Shown piece after piece: positions 35,990 through 44,401 of a stretch of DNA of 64,000 nucleotides. Source of the stretch: Rhizobiaceae bacterium (GTDB lineage Bacteria; Pseudomonadota; Alphaproteobacteria; Rhizobiales; Rhizobiaceae); contig JACVCH010000001.1 of NCBI GenBank assembly GCA_016742175.1, positions 62,001-126,000 of the forward strand, given 5' to 3'. The first letter of the stretch is position 1; every line of letters starts with the position of its first letter. The notes under the pieces were generated by a model, which saw only the letters and a list, made by a program, of their open reading frames with translations, did not search any database and was not told the origin of the DNA. The translations under genes were made by a program, and so were the position numbers.

Positions 35990-37467
35990 ACCGCGTTGCG
36001 CGAACGGCGTCGATCCTTGCCCTGCCGCTCTTCATCGGCGGGTGTGCGGCAACCGCCCAGGAGGCACTTTACGGCGATTCGCTTGCAGGTTTCGGAACGG
36101 TGCAGGCTGCTACCCGAACGGCGACCGGGAAGACCGCCGTGTGGGTACAAGACAGACAGACGGCTGATAGGACAACGTCGCAGGTCCGGACCATGGTCCA
36201 GGGCAAGACCGTCGGCGCTGATACCGCCGTTCAAGTCGCCCTTCTGAACAATAGGGGTCTGCAGGCCGCCTATGCCGAACTTGGACTGTCTGCGACCGAT
36301 GCCTGGCAGGAGACGATGTTCGTCAACCCGACGGCGTCGATCGGGGTGCTAGGGATCGGCGCGCCCGAACTCGGTGCCTTCCGCGCGCTCGAAGGGATGA
36401 TCGTCAACAACATCTTCGCGCTCGTGACTCGGGACCGACGCATCGACATTGCCGACACGCGCTTCAGGAAGGCCCAGTTTGACGCGGCCGTGGCAACCCT
36501 GTCGTTGGCCGCCGAGACGAGGCGCGCCTGGATCGAGGCTGCCTCGGCCTGGGAGCGTGTCGCTTATCTGAACCAGGCCCGGGCAGCGGCCGATGCGGCG
36601 TCTGAACTGGCGGCCAGGCTTGGCGAGAGCGGCGCGCTCAACAAATCCGGCCAGGCCCGGGAGCACGTGTTTAATGCCGAACTGGCGGGCGAAACGGCAC
36701 GGGCGAGACTTGCCGCACGGACCGCCAAGGCCGAGCTCACCCGTCTTATGGGCCTGTGGGGTTCGGACATCGAATACGAGGTTCCGAACCAGCTGCCCGC
36801 GTTGCCGAAGTCGCTCGCCCGCGTCGAAACCATCGAAACCGATGCCTTGGGCCACCGGGCCGATCTGAAGGCGGCTGCCTTGGAACTCGAGGCGCTGGCG
36901 AAGCAGTACGGCCTGACCGAAGCCACCAAGTATGCGACAGACATCGCGTTGGTGGCGGGGCTGGAAGGCGAAGGCGAGATAGAGGACGGGGATCGGGACG
37001 TTTCCGTGTCGCCGAATCTGGATCTCGAGGTCGAGTTCGCCATTCCGATCTTCGACAGCGGTCGTGCCCGGATGCGGCGCGCAGAACTCGAATACATGGC
37101 GGCAGCCAACCGGCTGGCCGAGCAGGCGGTCAACGTCCGGTCCGAAGCCCGCTCGGCCTACGACGAGTACAAGTCGACCTACGATATCGCCAGGCACTAC
37201 AGGAACAATGTCCTTCCCCTTCGCACGACGATCGAGGAGGAGGCCCTGCTGACTTACAACGGCATGATCACCAGCACCTTCGAACTGCTGGCCGACACCC
37301 GGGCCAAGATCGACTCCGTTCTGCTTTCCGTCGATGCCAAGCGTGATTTCTGGCTCGCCGAAGCCAACCTCGCGCCGACCATCTACGGCGGCCGTTCCGG
37401 CGGCTCGGCTGGCGGCGGCGGGGAAGCAGCGGCCGTCGCTGACGCAGGCGACGCCGCAGGACACTGA
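35986..37467 (+). CDS. TolC-family outer membrane efflux lipoprotein
   Basis: 493 residues. Lipobox LFIGGC near residue 18. The mature part has the two repeated OEP helical-barrel halves (VQVALLNNRGLQAAYAELGL; ARTAKAELTRLMGLWGSDIEY; PIFDSGRARMRRAELEYMAA). Acidic loop DGDRDVSVSP in the middle. TolC-type proteins normally work with an RND pump and membrane fusion protein; neither is encoded here, so the channel must pair with something elsewhere or act differently. It lies 8 bp before the multicopper oxidase. An Ala/Gly-rich tail ends it. Confidence 0.88.
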   Translation: MNRVARTASILALPLFIGGCAATAQEALYGDSLAGFGTVQAATRTATGKTAVWVQDRQTADRTTSQVRTMVQGKTVGADTAVQVALLNNRGLQAAYAELGLSATDAWQETMFVNPTASIGVLGIGAPELGAFRALEGMIVNNIFALVTRDRRIDIADTRFRKAQFDAAVATLSLAAETRRAWIEAASAWERVAYLNQARAAADAASELAARLGESGALNKSGQAREHVFNAELAGETARARLAARTAKAELTRLMGLWGSDIEYEVPNQLPALPKSLARVETIETDALGHRADLKAAALELEALAKQYGLTEATKYATDIALVAGLEGEGEIEDGDRDVSVSPNLDLEVEFAIPIFDSGRARMRRAELEYMAAANRLAEQAVNVRSEARSAYDEYKSTYDIARHYRNNVLPLRTTIEEEALLTYNGMITSTFELLADTRAKIDSVLLSVDAKRDFWLAEANLAPTIYGGRSGGSAGGGGEAAAVADAGDAAGH

Positions 37468-37475
37468 GAAAGGAT

Positions 37476-38849
37476 ATGACGATGCTTAATCGCAGACAGT
37501 TGCTCGGTGCCGGCGCGACGATCGTCGGAGCTGCCGCCTGGACAAAGACCTCGGCCATGGGCCTGCCCGACGCGCCGACCATGGAGAGCGCTTCCACGCA
37601 GGCTCCTCTTGTTCCCACCTCGGGGCCGGACTACCAGCCGGTCGTCACCCTCAATGGGTGGACGCTGCCGCACCGGATGAATAACGGCGTCAAGGAATTC
37701 CACCTCGTCGCCGAGCCCGTCGAGCGCGAGATGGGCGAAGGAATGACCGCCTATCTGTGGGGCTACAACGGCCAATCGCCTGGGCCGACGATCGAAGCCG
37801 TCGAGGGCGACCGGGTCCGCATCTTCGTGACCAACAAGCTGCCGGAGCACACCACCATCCATTGGCACGGAATGATACTTCCCTGCGGCATGGACGGTGT
37901 GACGGGACTGACGCAGCCTCCCATTCCTGCAGGCAAGACCTTCGTTTACGAGTTCGATCTCGTGAAGAGCGGTACGTTCATGTACCACCCGCACGGGGAC
38001 GAAATGGTCCAGATGGCGATGGGCATGATGGGCTTCTTCGTCATCCATCCGAAGGACCCGCAATTCATGCGGGTCGACCGCGACTTCGTCTTCCTGCTCA
38101 ACGCGTTCGACATCGAGCCAGGCTCGTATGTGCCCCGCGTCATGGAGATGACCGACTTCAATCTGTGGTGCTGGAACAGCCGGGTGTTTCCGGACATTGA
38201 CCCACTCGTCGTGTCCAAGAACGATCGGGTCCGGGTGCGCGTCGGCAACCTCACCATGACCAACCACCCGATCCATATGCACGGCTACGATTTCGAGGTC
38301 ACGTGCACGGACGGAGGCTGGGTGCGGCCCGAAGCGCGCTGGCCGGAAGTGTCGATCGACATTCCGGTCGGCGCGATGCGTGCCTACGAATTCGACGCCG
38401 TCTACGAAGGCGACTGGGCCATACACTGTCACAAGTCGCATCACACAATGAACGCCATGGGCCACGACGTCCCGACCTTCATCGGCGTCGATAAATCGCG
38501 CGTCACGCCGATGATCCGCCGCCTCCAGCCGGAATACATGCCGATGGGTACAGCAGGTATGGCCGACATGGGCGAGATGTCGATGCCGCTACCGGACAAC
38601 ACCATCCCGATGATGACGGGATGGGGCCAGTTCGGTGCGATCGAGATGGGCGGGATGTTCTCGGTGGTGAAGGTACGCGAGGGCATCGCGGCCGACGATT
38701 ACGCCGATCCCGGCGACTACGAGCACCCGGAAGGTACAGTCGCCTACGAGTGGACGGGCGAACTGCCCGACGCGCCGAGCGCGACGGACGCGAAGACGCA
38801 GACGCCGACGAAACCGGCTGCTGCTCCGGGGCACGGCGGCCATGGCTGA
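37476..38849 (+). CDS. Multicopper oxidase (CopA/CueO-type copper resistance)
   Basis: 457 residues with a Tat signal (NRRQLLGAGATIVGAAAW). All four copper motifs are visible: TIHWHGM near residue 127, MYHPHGDE near 170, HPIHMHGYDF near 265, and HCHKSHHTMNAMG near 318, giving the trinuclear cluster and a type 1 site with Met as axial ligand. A Met-rich stretch (MPMGTAGMADMGEMSMPL) near residue 350 probably binds Cu(I). It oxidises Cu(I) to less toxic Cu(II) in the periplasm. The last residues (APGHGGHG) are His/Gly-rich. Confidence 0.94.
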   Translation: MTMLNRRQLLGAGATIVGAAAWTKTSAMGLPDAPTMESASTQAPLVPTSGPDYQPVVTLNGWTLPHRMNNGVKEFHLVAEPVEREMGEGMTAYLWGYNGQSPGPTIEAVEGDRVRIFVTNKLPEHTTIHWHGMILPCGMDGVTGLTQPPIPAGKTFVYEFDLVKSGTFMYHPHGDEMVQMAMGMMGFFVIHPKDPQFMRVDRDFVFLLNAFDIEPGSYVPRVMEMTDFNLWCWNSRVFPDIDPLVVSKNDRVRVRVGNLTMTNHPIHMHGYDFEVTCTDGGWVRPEARWPEVSIDIPVGAMRAYEFDAVYEGDWAIHCHKSHHTMNAMGHDVPTFIGVDKSRVTPMIRRLQPEYMPMGTAGMADMGEMSMPLPDNTIPMMTGWGQFGAIEMGGMFSVVKVREGIAADDYADPGDYEHPEGTVAYEWTGELPDAPSATDAKTQTPTKPAAAPGHGGHG

Positions 38850-38891
38850 CGTGCGACCAACACTTCCTACAACAACCAGGAGACAATACCG

Positions 38892-39371
38892 ATGAAGACA
38901 CTTATCGCATCCGCCGCCTTCTTGGTCATATCCGCCGGCTTCGCCGCTGCCTCACCGGGCCATTCAGGGGGCCACGACGAGATGGCAGTCGGAGAGCCGG
39001 GTGACGCGGCGAAAGCGACGCGCACGATCAACGTAACGATGTTCGAGAGTGACGACGGAGAGATGCTCTTCCAGCCCAACTCATTCGAGGTGAAGGAAGG
39101 ACAGACCATTCGCTTCAACATCCTGAACAAGGGCGAGCTCGACCACGAATTCGTGCTCGACGAGAAGGCGAAGAACGCCGAGCACCGGGAACTGATGATG
39201 AAGTTCCCGGAGATGGAGCATGACGATCCCAATGCGATCCGCCTGGAAGCGGGTAAGCGCGGGAACATCGTCTGGACGTTCTCGAATACCGGCACGTTCG
39301 AGTTCGCGTGCCTGATCCCCGGCCACTATGAATCCGGCATGCACGGTGCCGTCGAAGTGTCCGCCAAGTAA
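38892..39371 (+). CDS. Periplasmic cupredoxin (plastocyanin/azurin-like)
   Basis: 159 residues. Signal peptide (LIASAAFLVISAGFAAA) then a His-rich linker and a cupredoxin fold. Type 1 copper ligands are visible as His in ELDHEFVLD near residue 85 and Cys, His, Met in FACLIPGHYESGM near residues 140-150. The long loop between is Met-rich (HRELMMKFPEMEHDD). Probably carries copper or electrons between the multicopper oxidase and CusF-like protein, its immediate neighbours. Confidence 0.92.
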   Translation: MKTLIASAAFLVISAGFAAASPGHSGGHDEMAVGEPGDAAKATRTINVTMFESDDGEMLFQPNSFEVKEGQTIRFNILNKGELDHEFVLDEKAKNAEHRELMMKFPEMEHDDPNAIRLEAGKRGNIVWTFSNTGTFEFACLIPGHYESGMHGAVEVSAK

Positions 39372-39393
39372 CCAGAAACGAAGGAGTAGGTAC

Positions 39394-39675
39394 ATGAAAA
39401 CCAAACTCATCATCGCCGCGGTCATGGCCGCTCTCGTTTCGGCCGCGCCCGCGGTCGCTCAGGAGTACACCAAGGGGACCGTGAAGGAGATCAAGGCGGA
39501 CCAGGAAAAGGTCACCGTCATCCATGAAGAGCTGAAGAACCTCGACATGCCCGCCATGACGATGGTGTTCAATGTCGCGGACCCGGCAATGCTCGACGAC
39601 ATGACGGAAGGCGCGACGATCGAGTTCGTGGCTGACCGTGTACGTGGAAAGCTGACGATCACCGACGTGAAGTAG
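39394..39675 (+). CDS. CusF-like periplasmic copper-binding protein
   Basis: 93 residues. Signal peptide ends AAPAVAQE. The mature OB-like domain holds KVTVIHEELKNLDMPAMTMVF, giving the CusF Cu(I) ligands His and two Met with the conserved xMxAMTMxF pattern (the Trp seen in E. coli CusF is replaced). It shuttles Cu(I)/Ag(I) in the periplasm. Start at ATG 39394 after AAGGAG; earlier in-frame codons overlap the cupredoxin gene. Confidence 0.9.
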   Translation: MKTKLIIAAVMAALVSAAPAVAQEYTKGTVKEIKADQEKVTVIHEELKNLDMPAMTMVFNVADPAMLDDMTEGATIEFVADRVRGKLTITDVK

Positions 39676-39692
39676 CCTCCGCTTCCGTCGAC

Positions 39693-39724
39693 GGCACCGT
39701 CCCACGCTTCGCGGGGACGGTGCC
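39693..39724 (+). terminator. Terminator-like hairpin after the cusF-like gene
   Basis: GGCACCGTCCC (39693-39703) pairs perfectly over 11 bp with GGGACGGTGCC (39714-39724). It lies 17 bp after the stop. No T-run, but the stem is strong and it separates the resistance genes from the two-component genes. Confidence 0.65.
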
Positions 39725-39785
39725 GCTGCATGAAAAGCCCCCCGCTGCGACCGTTCCAAAATGCGCATAACAAGGGAACGCGCCC

Positions 39786-40463
39786 ATGAGGATTCTCCTC
39801 GTCGAAGACGACAAGCGGACCAGCGACTATATCGAAAAGGGTTTGGCTTCATCCGGTCACGTCACGGATGTTCTGGCCGATGGCCGCGACGCATTGGCCG
39901 CGAGCCTGCGTGAACCCTACGATGTCGCGATTGTAGATCGAATGCTGCCGGGACTTGACGGTCTCGCATTGGTCCGGGGCCTGCGCGCGGCCGGCGGCAA
40001 GCTCCCGATCATCTTTCTGACAGCGATGGGCGGCGTCGACGACCGTGTCGAAGGCTTGGAGGCCGGAGCGGACGACTACCTCGTGAAGCCGTTCGCTTTC
40101 AGCGAACTGCTCGCACGCGTCAACGCATTGGGGCGTCGGCCCCCGATCTCGCAAGAAACTAGGACGCTCTGCGTCGCCGATCTTGAACTTGACGTCGTGA
40201 AACGCATCGCCATCCGGGCGGGTCAGACTATCGAATTGCTGCCCCGCGAGTTTGCTCTGCTGGAACTCCTGATGCGCAACGAAGGCCGAGTTCTGACGAA
40301 GACGATGCTGCTTGAGCGGATATGGAACTTCAACTTCGATCCGCAGAGCACCGTCGTCGAAACCCATGTCAGCCGACTGCGGGCCAAGGTGGACAAGCCG
40401 TTCGATGTGTCCCTGATCCACACCACGCGCAGCACCGGCTACAGCATCCATGCCCCTCGCTAG
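39786..40463 (+). CDS. Response regulator, OmpR family (CopR/CusR-like)
   Basis: 225 residues. Receiver domain with phospho-acceptor Asp in VAIVDRMLPGLDGL near residue 51, acidic pair LVEDD at the start, and conserved Lys in YLVKPFAF near residue 102. The winged-helix effector domain ends with TVVETHVSRLRAKVDKPF and IHTTRSTGYSIHAPR. It overlaps the kinase gene by 14 bp. It likely binds the TTAC-N6-GTAA boxes at 35213 and 42547. Confidence 0.93.
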   Translation: MRILLVEDDKRTSDYIEKGLASSGHVTDVLADGRDALAASLREPYDVAIVDRMLPGLDGLALVRGLRAAGGKLPIIFLTAMGGVDDRVEGLEAGADDYLVKPFAFSELLARVNALGRRPPISQETRTLCVADLELDVVKRIAIRAGQTIELLPREFALLELLMRNEGRVLTKTMLLERIWNFNFDPQSTVVETHVSRLRAKVDKPFDVSLIHTTRSTGYSIHAPR

Positions 40464-41820
40464 GCTCGTCCGAAGCACGCCGTTTCGGCTGGCAGCCCTC
40501 TATGTCGGCTTGTTCCTCGTCTCGCTTCTCGCAGGTAACGTGTCTGCCTATCGCATGGTCGCCGCCTATCTTTACGAGCGGCTGGACTCCCATGTGATGG
40601 AACGCTTTCGCGAGATCGACGTCGCCTATTCTGCGAGGGGAGTCGAAGGTGCGGCGACGATGATCGAGAACCACGCACCTGCCATCGTTCGACAGGAAAC
40701 CCTTTATCTGTTGCGCGATCCCGGGGGCGAGGTTGTGGCGGGCAACTTCAGTCTGCCGGAGGTTTTCCGCGGCTTCAAGACGTTCGAAGCTTCGGCTTCA
40801 AAGGGCAAGACCACGAGCTATCGGCTATACGGCTCCGCCTTGGGCGACCACGAACTGGTTGTCGGTGTCAGCTATGAGGACACCAATCGTCTACGCCAGA
40901 TCGCTCTTGTGAGCTTCGGTTGGGCAAGCGCCATCGTGCTGGGAGCCGGGTTGGGCGGAGGAGCCTTCCTGGCATTTCGCACAAGACGGCGGATCGCGGA
41001 ATTATCGGAAAGAATGAAGTCGGTCGGAGGCGGAAAACTGGGCGTGAGGCTGCCGGTATCAAGCCGAACGGACGATATCGACACATTGGCATCCGAGGTC
41101 AACGTCGCCCTGGAACAATTGGAGGCCAGCATGTCGGCCATGAAACAGGTGACGACGGATATCGCGCACGACCTCAAGACCCCCATCGGCCGCCTGGTCC
41201 TGACACTGGAGTCGGCTCTGGAAAAAACGGACGCTGGGATCCTTCAACGCGAACCTCTCGAAGCGGCCCTTGCCGAGGCGCTCCAGATCTCGGCCACCTT
41301 CGACGCGCTGTTGCGCATTTCGCAGATCGAAGCGGGAGCAAGGCGGGACAGGTTCACGAAGGTCGAACTGAGGCAGATCGTCGACGAGGCGGTCGAGGTC
41401 CACGGGCCGGTCGCCGAGGAAGCTGGGAAAGAGCTGCGACGTTTGCCCGATACCGACCCGGGAACGTTTGGCGTCGTTGGAGATATCGATCTTCTTCGAC
41501 AACTTTGCGCGAACCTCATTGCCAACGCAATCCGACACACGCCGACGGGAACAGAGATTCTCATTGCTGCCGGGAAGGAGAACGGCAGACCGTATCTTCT
41601 CGTGGCGGACGATGGTCCCGGCATCCCCGAAGCCGAACGCAAGAACGTTTTCGAACGCTTCTACAGGCTGGAGAAGAGCCGTACGACGGATGGGAGCGGG
41701 TTGGGTTTGAGCATGGTTAAGGCGGTGGCCGATCTGCACGGCGCGCGTGTCGTGCTTGCCGATCGCGCGCCGGGGCTTTCGGTTGGCGTGGTGTTTCCCG
41801 AAGCATGGCCCGGCGCGTAG
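40450..41820 (+). CDS. Sensor histidine kinase (CopS/CusS-like)
   Basis: 456 residues. Two membrane segments (about residues 12-34 and 155-180) bound a periplasmic sensor region; then a HAMP linker, the HisKA box TTDIAHDLKTPIGRLVLTLE near residue 240 with the phospho-His, and the HATPase domain with NLIANAIRHTP (N box) and DDGPGIP plus GSGLGLSMVKAV (G boxes). It senses periplasmic metal, presumably Cu or Ag, and phosphorylates the response regulator. No metal ligands are obvious in the sensor loop, which has few His or Met. Confidence 0.93.
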   Translation: MPLARLVRSTPFRLAALYVGLFLVSLLAGNVSAYRMVAAYLYERLDSHVMERFREIDVAYSARGVEGAATMIENHAPAIVRQETLYLLRDPGGEVVAGNFSLPEVFRGFKTFEASASKGKTTSYRLYGSALGDHELVVGVSYEDTNRLRQIALVSFGWASAIVLGAGLGGGAFLAFRTRRRIAELSERMKSVGGGKLGVRLPVSSRTDDIDTLASEVNVALEQLEASMSAMKQVTTDIAHDLKTPIGRLVLTLESALEKTDAGILQREPLEAALAEALQISATFDALLRISQIEAGARRDRFTKVELRQIVDEAVEVHGPVAEEAGKELRRLPDTDPGTFGVVGDIDLLRQLCANLIANAIRHTPTGTEILIAAGKENGRPYLLVADDGPGIPEAERKNVFERFYRLEKSRTTDGSGLGLSMVKAVADLHGARVVLADRAPGLSVGVVFPEAWPGA

Positions 41821-41843
41821 CGGCCTGTCAGTATTCGTGCAAT

Positions 41844-41868
41844 GACGGGCGCGCATGGCGCGCCCGTC
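41844..41868. terminator. Bidirectional terminator-like hairpin after the sensor kinase
   Basis: GACGGGCGCGC (41844-41854) pairs perfectly with GCGCGCCCGTC (41858-41868) around ATG. It lies between convergent genes and can stop both. No clear T-run. Confidence 0.65.
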
Positions 41869-41881
41869 GGTGATTGGCCAA

Positions 41882-42187
41882 TCAACGCCCGCTCTTCAGT
41901 TCCCAATCGGTGACCTGCGAACCGTAATTTCCTCCAACCGTATGGGAAGGCTGGTTGATCGAGGACGTGGTCTGGGTGTCCGGGCCCGCCTGCTTCGACG
42001 AAGAACCGCCGATGTAAGCGCCGCGCATTTGGCGTCCCGGATAGCTGCGAAGCGACTCCCTCGAATCGTGCTGGGAGCGCACGAGCGGCGGATTGTAGTC
42101 CAGGCCATAGACCGGTGCTTCTTGGGCCATGGCGGAACCGATCGTCCCTCCGAGCGCGATCAGGACAACGGCGGTGATGGTCTTCAT
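41882..42187 (-). CDS. Small exported protein of unknown family
   Basis: 101 residues. Signal peptide AVVLIALGGTIGSAMAQ. The mature part is Gly/Ser/Gln-rich and probably disordered (GAYIGGSSSKQAGPDTQTTS). AAGG precedes the ATG at 42187. No Cys, one His region. It lies convergent to the kinase gene. Function unknown; position suggests a periplasmic accessory of the copper response. Confidence 0.65.
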   Translation of the reverse strand: MKTITAVVLIALGGTIGSAMAQEAPVYGLDYNPPLVRSQHDSRESLRSYPGRQMRGAYIGGSSSKQAGPDTQTTSSINQPSHTVGGNYGSQVTDWELKSGR

Positions 42188-42546
42188 TGCATGTTACCTT
42201 CTTCAGAGGCGGCTCCGTGCCGCGATGACGCTTGCTGGGCAGGCGTTGGAGAGAAGGTAGGCAATCGAGTTCAAATGGATTTGACGCCGACTATACTTTT
42301 TCGCAAAGCGACAGAACGGACAGCCGCCGCAAATTTATGCTCTCGACATCGATTGGCCGGACCTAAGCGGTTCAGGCAACACTTGCTTGCGCGCAATGTT
42401 CGTGAAATGACGCTCATGGCGCATGTAAACGACTCCATGCCACCATCCAGGTCATCGCACACCTCTGTGTCCATTGAACTCCTCGAGGCCCCATTCATCT
42501 GTGTGGGCATCGACGTTTACGGAGGGCGTTCTCCCATGAGCGTCCC
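42188..42546. other. Leader region between divergent copper-island genes
   Basis: About 360 bp without a supported gene. It carries the start region for the small exported protein on the minus strand and runs into the response-regulator box at 42547. Confidence 0.5.
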
Positions 42547-42560
42547 TTACAAATATGTAA
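42547..42560. promoter_or_regulatory. Response-regulator box, TTAC-N6-GTAA, upstream of DUF411
   Basis: TTAC (42547-42550) and GTAA (42557-42560) flank AAATAT. The site ends 12 bp before TTGACC (-35, 42573-42578), with CAGATC 17 bp further on. The spacing equals that of the 35213 box within one base, which argues both bind the same regulator. Confidence 0.55.
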
Positions 42561-42686
42561 AGTAGCACGGGCTTGACCGGATGCGGTGACTGCCGCAGAT
42601 CAAGACGATGCGCGCCCGCGCGGCGCAGGGTGATCGACCGAGCCGCAAACCGTATCCCATTAAAGTAAAGAGAAACGGAGACGATC

Positions 42687-43133
42687 ATGGCAATTCGCAA
42701 ACTCTTGCTGTCGTTGGTCACTGCGGGCGCGGTGCTTGCCGGGTCGCCGGCGATGGCGGCCGTCCTGGAGGTTTACAAGACGCCGTGGTGCGGTTGCTGT
42801 ACCGCGTGGGCGGAGGCGTATCGCGACGCCGGCTACGACGTTCAATTGACGGACATGGAAGATCTGACGAACGTTCGTGAAAAAGCGGGCGTTGCCGAAG
42901 AGCTCCAGGGCTGCCACACGGCCGAAATAGAAGGATACTTTGTGGAAGGTCACGTGCCACTCGAAGCGGTCGCGAAGCTTCTCGAGGAACGCCCCGCCAT
43001 CCGCGGATTGGCCGTACCGGGGATGCCGTCCGGCTCCCTCGGTATGGGCGATGATCCGGAAGCAGCCTATGACGTCGTTGCAGTCGATAGCGACGGACGG
43101 ACGTCCATCTACATGAGTGTCGGCAAGCGGTGA
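42687..43133 (+). CDS. DUF411 metal-binding protein
   Basis: 148 residues. Signal peptide ends SPAMAAV. The DUF411 core is LEVYKTPWCGCCTAWAEAYR near residue 27 with the CGCC motif, then GCHTAEIEGYFVEGHVPLEAV near residue 72 with Cys and His, and AVPGMPSGSLGM. DUF411 proteins are periplasmic and common in copper/silver clusters; they are thought to bind Cu or act as thiol redox carriers. Its stop overlaps the GTG start of the cytochrome gene (GTGA). Confidence 0.9.
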   Translation: MAIRKLLLSLVTAGAVLAGSPAMAAVLEVYKTPWCGCCTAWAEAYRDAGYDVQLTDMEDLTNVREKAGVAEELQGCHTAEIEGYFVEGHVPLEAVAKLLEERPAIRGLAVPGMPSGSLGMGDDPEAAYDVVAVDSDGRTSIYMSVGKR

Positions 43134-43558
43134 ACCCGGCCTTCTGTAGGGCTGTTGTCCTGGCGATGGCTGCTTTCGCGACCGGATCGATGCTCGTCCT
43201 CGGTCCGGGCCTTCTGGAAGGTCGACACCTGACGAAGGGGCGAAATCTCTACGCGGTTCATTGCGCGTCCTGCCATGGACGTGATCTCGAAGGCCAACCG
43301 AACTGGCAGGTCCGGAACTCTGATGGGCTGCTGCCCGCGCCGCCTCATGACGAAAGCGGCCATACATGGCATCATGAACGAGATCTCCTCGTGGCGATAA
43401 CGAAATACGGCGTCGCAGAAGCGGCCGGCCTCGACGATTATCGCTCTGCCATGCCTGCGTTCGACGATGTTCTGAATGACGGCGAGATCGAAGCTGTCAT
43501 CGACTGGATCGCCTCCACCTGGCCAAACGAAATCCGAACGCGGTGGGAAAATCGCTAG
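43130..43558 (+). CDS. Class I cytochrome c
   Basis: 142 residues. An N-terminal membrane or signal segment (VVLAMAAFATGSMLVLGPGL) precedes the heme motif AVHCASCHGRDLEG (CxxCH near residue 45) and the axial Met in YRSAMPAFDDVL near residue 108. It begins with GTG overlapping the DUF411 stop. This DUF411-cytochrome pair recurs in copper clusters; it may take electrons from Cu(I) oxidation, which is inference. Confidence 0.9.
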   Translation: MNPAFCRAVVLAMAAFATGSMLVLGPGLLEGRHLTKGRNLYAVHCASCHGRDLEGQPNWQVRNSDGLLPAPPHDESGHTWHHERDLLVAITKYGVAEAAGLDDYRSAMPAFDDVLNDGEIEAVIDWIASTWPNEIRTRWENR

Positions 43559-43564
43559 ACGCGC

Positions 43565-44212
43565 CTATCCGCGCGACGCTGCTTTGCCAAATGCCAGCCG
43601 ATAGGCAGCAGAAACCCAGAGCATGGCGAACAGCCATCCCGCGAGAATATCCGACGGCCAGTGCGTTCCAAGGAAGACCCTGCTCACGCCGATTGCGAGC
43701 ACGATGGTCAGGACGATCGCAGGCATCAATCGCCGAAGCTTCAAGTCGCGGGGCTCCCACAAGACGAGTATCGTCAAAATGAGAAGAAGCGACAAGACGG
43801 CATGGCCGCTCGGAAAGCTCGTGGCGGCCATCTCGTTTGAGCCCGGCAGGTGATGGGGCTTCGCCATCGCGAACGCCGCCTTCGTGACGTAGGCAAGGGC
43901 CGCGCCGCCTGCCAAGGCCACGAATGCGAACCAGGCGCGAGACAGTTCCTTGCGAACAAGGGGGATGGCGACGAGTATCGCCGACATGGGGACAACGAAA
44001 CGCGGGCTGCCGAGAGCCGTGAACATCCAGGCCAGCCAGAATAAGATGCCGGACCCGTGACGCGCGCCGTCCGGCGTGCCGAGCTCCATGAGCAGCAAGC
44101 GGTCAATTGCGTGAAAGTCGACCAGAAATGCGACAGAAAGAAGCGCCAGCAGCACCGCCGCCCAAGGGATGAATCGGTCGAGATGGAGCATGAGGGATCG
44201 GCGGGGCAGCAT
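43565..44212 (-). CDS. PAP2-family phosphatase, membrane bound
   Basis: 215 residues, six membrane segments. The three-part phosphatase motif is visible: KAAFAMAKPHHLPG near residue 113, SFPSGHAVLSL near residue 135, and SRVFLGTHWPSDILAG near residue 183. It dephosphorylates a lipid phosphate such as undecaprenyl pyrophosphate or phosphatidic acid. It is convergent to the cytochrome gene (6-bp gap). Not obviously linked to copper; possibly a passenger of the island. Confidence 0.88.
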   Translation of the reverse strand: MLPRRSLMLHLDRFIPWAAVLLALLSVAFLVDFHAIDRLLLMELGTPDGARHGSGILFWLAWMFTALGSPRFVVPMSAILVAIPLVRKELSRAWFAFVALAGGAALAYVTKAAFAMAKPHHLPGSNEMAATSFPSGHAVLSLLLILTILVLWEPRDLKLRRLMPAIVLTIVLAIGVSRVFLGTHWPSDILAGWLFAMLWVSAAYRLAFGKAASRG

Positions 44213-44316
44213 CCGGCGTCAACTAATCGAAATTGCCTAACGCGCCGTTTCGAACCTCACCGAATGGCGGGCGGGACTTGTCGCTGGGCCTGCCCTACCC
44301 ATATCCAAAGGACGAT

Positions 44317-44332
44317 TTTACGGTCGGTTTAC
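44317..44332. promoter_or_regulatory. TTTAC-N6-TTTAC direct repeat
   Basis: TTTAC at 44317-44321 and 44328-44332, with an 11-bp period. OmpR-family regulators often bind such direct repeats, and the half-site equals that of the 35213 box. No good -35 follows at the same distance, so the link is weak. Confidence 0.3.
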
Positions 44333-44401
44333 GCAAGCCGGGTGCGGCGCTGGCCACAGCGGCTTTGTGTCATCGAGAACCTCGCGCCGAGTGGTGAACC
44401 T

